Below, piece by piece: positions 5,364 to 6,707 of a DNA stretch of 6,707 nucleotides; position 1 is the stretch's first letter, and each line of letters opens with the position of its first letter. Origin of the DNA: Collinsella sp. CAG:166 (GTDB lineage: Bacteria > Actinomycetota > Coriobacteriia > Coriobacteriales > Coriobacteriaceae); contig FR878583.1 in assembly GCA_000434535.1 (NCBI GenBank), positions 1 through 6,707 of the forward strand. Reading direction: 5' to 3'. A program made the position numbers and the translations under genes. The notes under the pieces were generated by a model, which ran no database searches, was not told the DNA's origin, and saw only the letters and a program-made list of their open reading frames with translations.

Positions 5364-6653
5364 ATGCGTCGTAAGGCAGACGAGCTCCTTAGGGAATGGC
5401 GAGACAGGGCTGATAGAAAACCTTTGCTGGTCAAAGGCGTACGTCAGTGCGGCAAGACCTATCTGCTCAGAACGTACGCCCAGGATCTTTTCGAATCGGT
5501 TGTCTACGTTAATCTTGAGAACGACCGGTCGGCGCGGGCGGATTTTTCGGGCGGTCTCGACCCTCATTCGATCGTACGCGCGATCGAGGCTCGTACGGGA
5601 CAGCGTATCGTGCCTGGCAAAACCTTACTGTTCATTGACGAGATCCAGGCATGCGAGGAAGCGCTCACTTCCCTTAAATACTTTTGCGAAGATGCTCCCG
5701 AGTATTACGTTGCGGCTGCTGGGTCGCTTCTTGGGGTTGCCATTAACCATCAGTCGTATTCGTTCCCCGTTGGAAAGACCGACTTGATTGAGATGACTCC
5801 ACTCGATTTCGAGGAGTTTCTCTGGGCGATGGGGCACGATCAGCTGCTCGACGAGATACGCTCATCATTCGAGTTAATGGCTCCTCTTGCGCCAAGCCTT
5901 CATGAAAAGGCGCTTGGGCTCTATCGACAGTATCTTGTTGTTGGCGGAATGCCCGAGGCGGTCCAAACGTACATCGATGATCAGTCAATCATTGATGTGG
6001 CCGAAAAGCATCGGATTATTCTCGACGGATATTCCGCCGACACCAATAAATATGCTGATGAACGCTTGAGCGCAAAGACGCGTGCGTGCTTCGATTCCAT
6101 TCCACAGCAGCTTGCCAAAGAGAATCGTAAATTTCAATACAAGGTAGTGCGAGCGGGGGGCAATGCGTCTCTCTTTGGAGATGCTCTCGACTGGCTTGTA
6201 TTGTCGGGTACGGTGGCGCGCTGCAGCCTAGTCGGGCAGATCGAAAGCCCGTTAGAGGCCTTCGTTAACCCTTCTGCATTTAAAATCTATCAGGCGGATA
6301 CGGGGTTGCTCGTCTCCAAGGCCGGTGCTCAACGCGCCGATATTCTTGCCGGCATCGGCGGCACATTCATGGGTGCACTTACCGAAAACTACGTTGCCCA
6401 ACAGCTTTCAGCCATGGGCTATCCACTGCATTATTGGGCGCGAGATAATCGTGCGGAAATCGACTTTGTAGTAGAGAAGCAGGGATGCTTGTCTGCGATT
6501 GAAGTCAAGGCGGGGGAGAACACAAGATCTCGAAGTCTGTCCTCACTTAAAAAGACCCATCCGGGCGTGCGCCTTATCAGGCTATCGACTAAGCCCTTTG
6601 GAATGAATGATGGGCTTATGTCTGTTCCACTTTATGCGGCATTTTGTCTATAG
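5364..6653 (+). CDS. AAA_14 / DUF4143 ATPase with nuclease-like C-terminus
   Basis: A 429-residue ATPase. The N-terminal AAA_14 domain (about 1-150) has Walker A GVRQCGKT (25-32, K31/T32), Walker B LLFIDE (88-93) and the AAAGSLLGV sensor region (117-125). The middle (about 180-330) is helical, with the family tract YLVVGGMPEAV (190-200). The C-terminal DUF4143 part has TENYVAQQL (340-348) and then AEIDFVV (364-370) and IEVKAG (379-384), the D-x(n)-ExK pattern of the PD-(D/E)xK nuclease fold (D367, E380, K382). Such proteins are common in gut and archaeal genomes in many copies. Their role is mostly unproven; DNA processing, mobile-element or toxin/defence links are suggested. ATG 5364 is chosen because GGAAGG lies 6 bases upstream; TTG 5358 abuts that site. 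It contains TTA codons and lower third-position GC than the window's first genes. Confidence 0.92.
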   Translation: MRRKADELLREWRDRADRKPLLVKGVRQCGKTYLLRTYAQDLFESVVYVNLENDRSARADFSGGLDPHSIVRAIEARTGQRIVPGKTLLFIDEIQACEEALTSLKYFCEDAPEYYVAAAGSLLGVAINHQSYSFPVGKTDLIEMTPLDFEEFLWAMGHDQLLDEIRSSFELMAPLAPSLHEKALGLYRQYLVVGGMPEAVQTYIDDQSIIDVAEKHRIILDGYSADTNKYADERLSAKTRACFDSIPQQLAKENRKFQYKVVRAGGNASLFGDALDWLVLSGTVARCSLVGQIESPLEAFVNPSAFKIYQADTGLLVSKAGAQRADILAGIGGTFMGALTENYVAQQLSAMGYPLHYWARDNRAEIDFVVEKQGCLSAIEVKAGENTRSRSLSSLKKTHPGVRLIRLSTKPFGMNDGLMSVPLYAAFCL

Positions 6654-6681
6654 GGATGATGCTGCCGTAATGCATGGGGCC

Positions 6682-6707
6682 CGGAGCGCAGCATTTACTG
6701 CGCTCCG
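6682..6707 (+). terminator. Probable terminator hairpin after the ATPase, cut by window end
   Basis: A perfect 10-bp stem, CGGAGCGCAG (6682-6691) with CTGCGCTCCG (6698-6707), has the 6-base loop CATTTA and starts 28 bases after the ATPase stop. The window ends at the last stem base, so the T-tract needed to confirm it is not visible. Confidence 0.65.

Noticed and set aside
1..6707. CRISPR array, insertion sequence or attachment site
   Set aside because: No regularly spaced repeats, transposase frame, terminal inverted repeats with target duplication, or tRNA gene were seen.

Overview
The window is a GC-rich bacterial chromosomal segment, roughly 58% GC by eye, with strong AGGAGG-type ribosome binding sites and short intergenic gaps. 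The proteins (AdhR-like MerR regulator, carboxymuconolactone decarboxylase-cupin fusion, YcjY-type hydrolase, iron-sulfur-flavoprotein-like reductase, AAA_14/DUF4143 ATPase) suggest an anaerobic gut actinobacterium of the Coriobacteriia (Collinsella/Olsenella/Slackia-like). This is inferred from protein style and base composition; no marker gene is present, so the assignment is tentative.

Layout. (1) 38-1915: an aldo/keto reductase on the minus strand and a LysR-type regulator on the plus strand diverge from a 129-base intergenic region. The regulator ends at a textbook intrinsic terminator (1965-1999). (2) 2053-4507: a MerR-family regulator on the minus strand diverges from a two-gene plus-strand operon. 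The operon encodes a CMD-cupin fusion protein and an alpha/beta hydrolase whose nucleophile position is Cys; the genes are 2 bases apart. Between regulator and operon lies a MerR-type promoter (TTGACC, 19-base spacer, TACCTT) holding a dyad with 7-base arms, followed by a leader of about 200 bases. (3) 4653-5183: a flavodoxin-fold NAD(P)H-dependent reductase with an iron-sulfur-flavoprotein-like cysteine cluster, preceded by a possible promoter and a perfect 8-bp hairpin. (4) 5199-5300: a possible 33-residue ORF. (5) 5364-6653: an AAA_14/DUF4143 ATPase behind an AT-rich promoter region with a 9-base inverted repeat, ending at a 10-bp hairpin cut by the window edge.

How the genes may work together. 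The first three blocks look like a small carbonyl/electrophile and redox-metabolism cluster. Two reductases flank a CMD-cupin/hydrolase pair that resembles, in fold only, the decarboxylase-then-lactone-hydrolase order of the beta-ketoadipate pathway. The MerR regulator has a cysteine at residue 52, aligned from memory with the thiol sensor Cys of the aldehyde-responsive regulator AdhR. The most interesting unit is therefore the MerR switch, its 19-base-spacer promoter and the CMD-cupin/Cys-hydrolase operon, whose substrate cannot be told from sequence. The ATPase appears to be a separate, possibly mobile or toxin/defence-associated gene.
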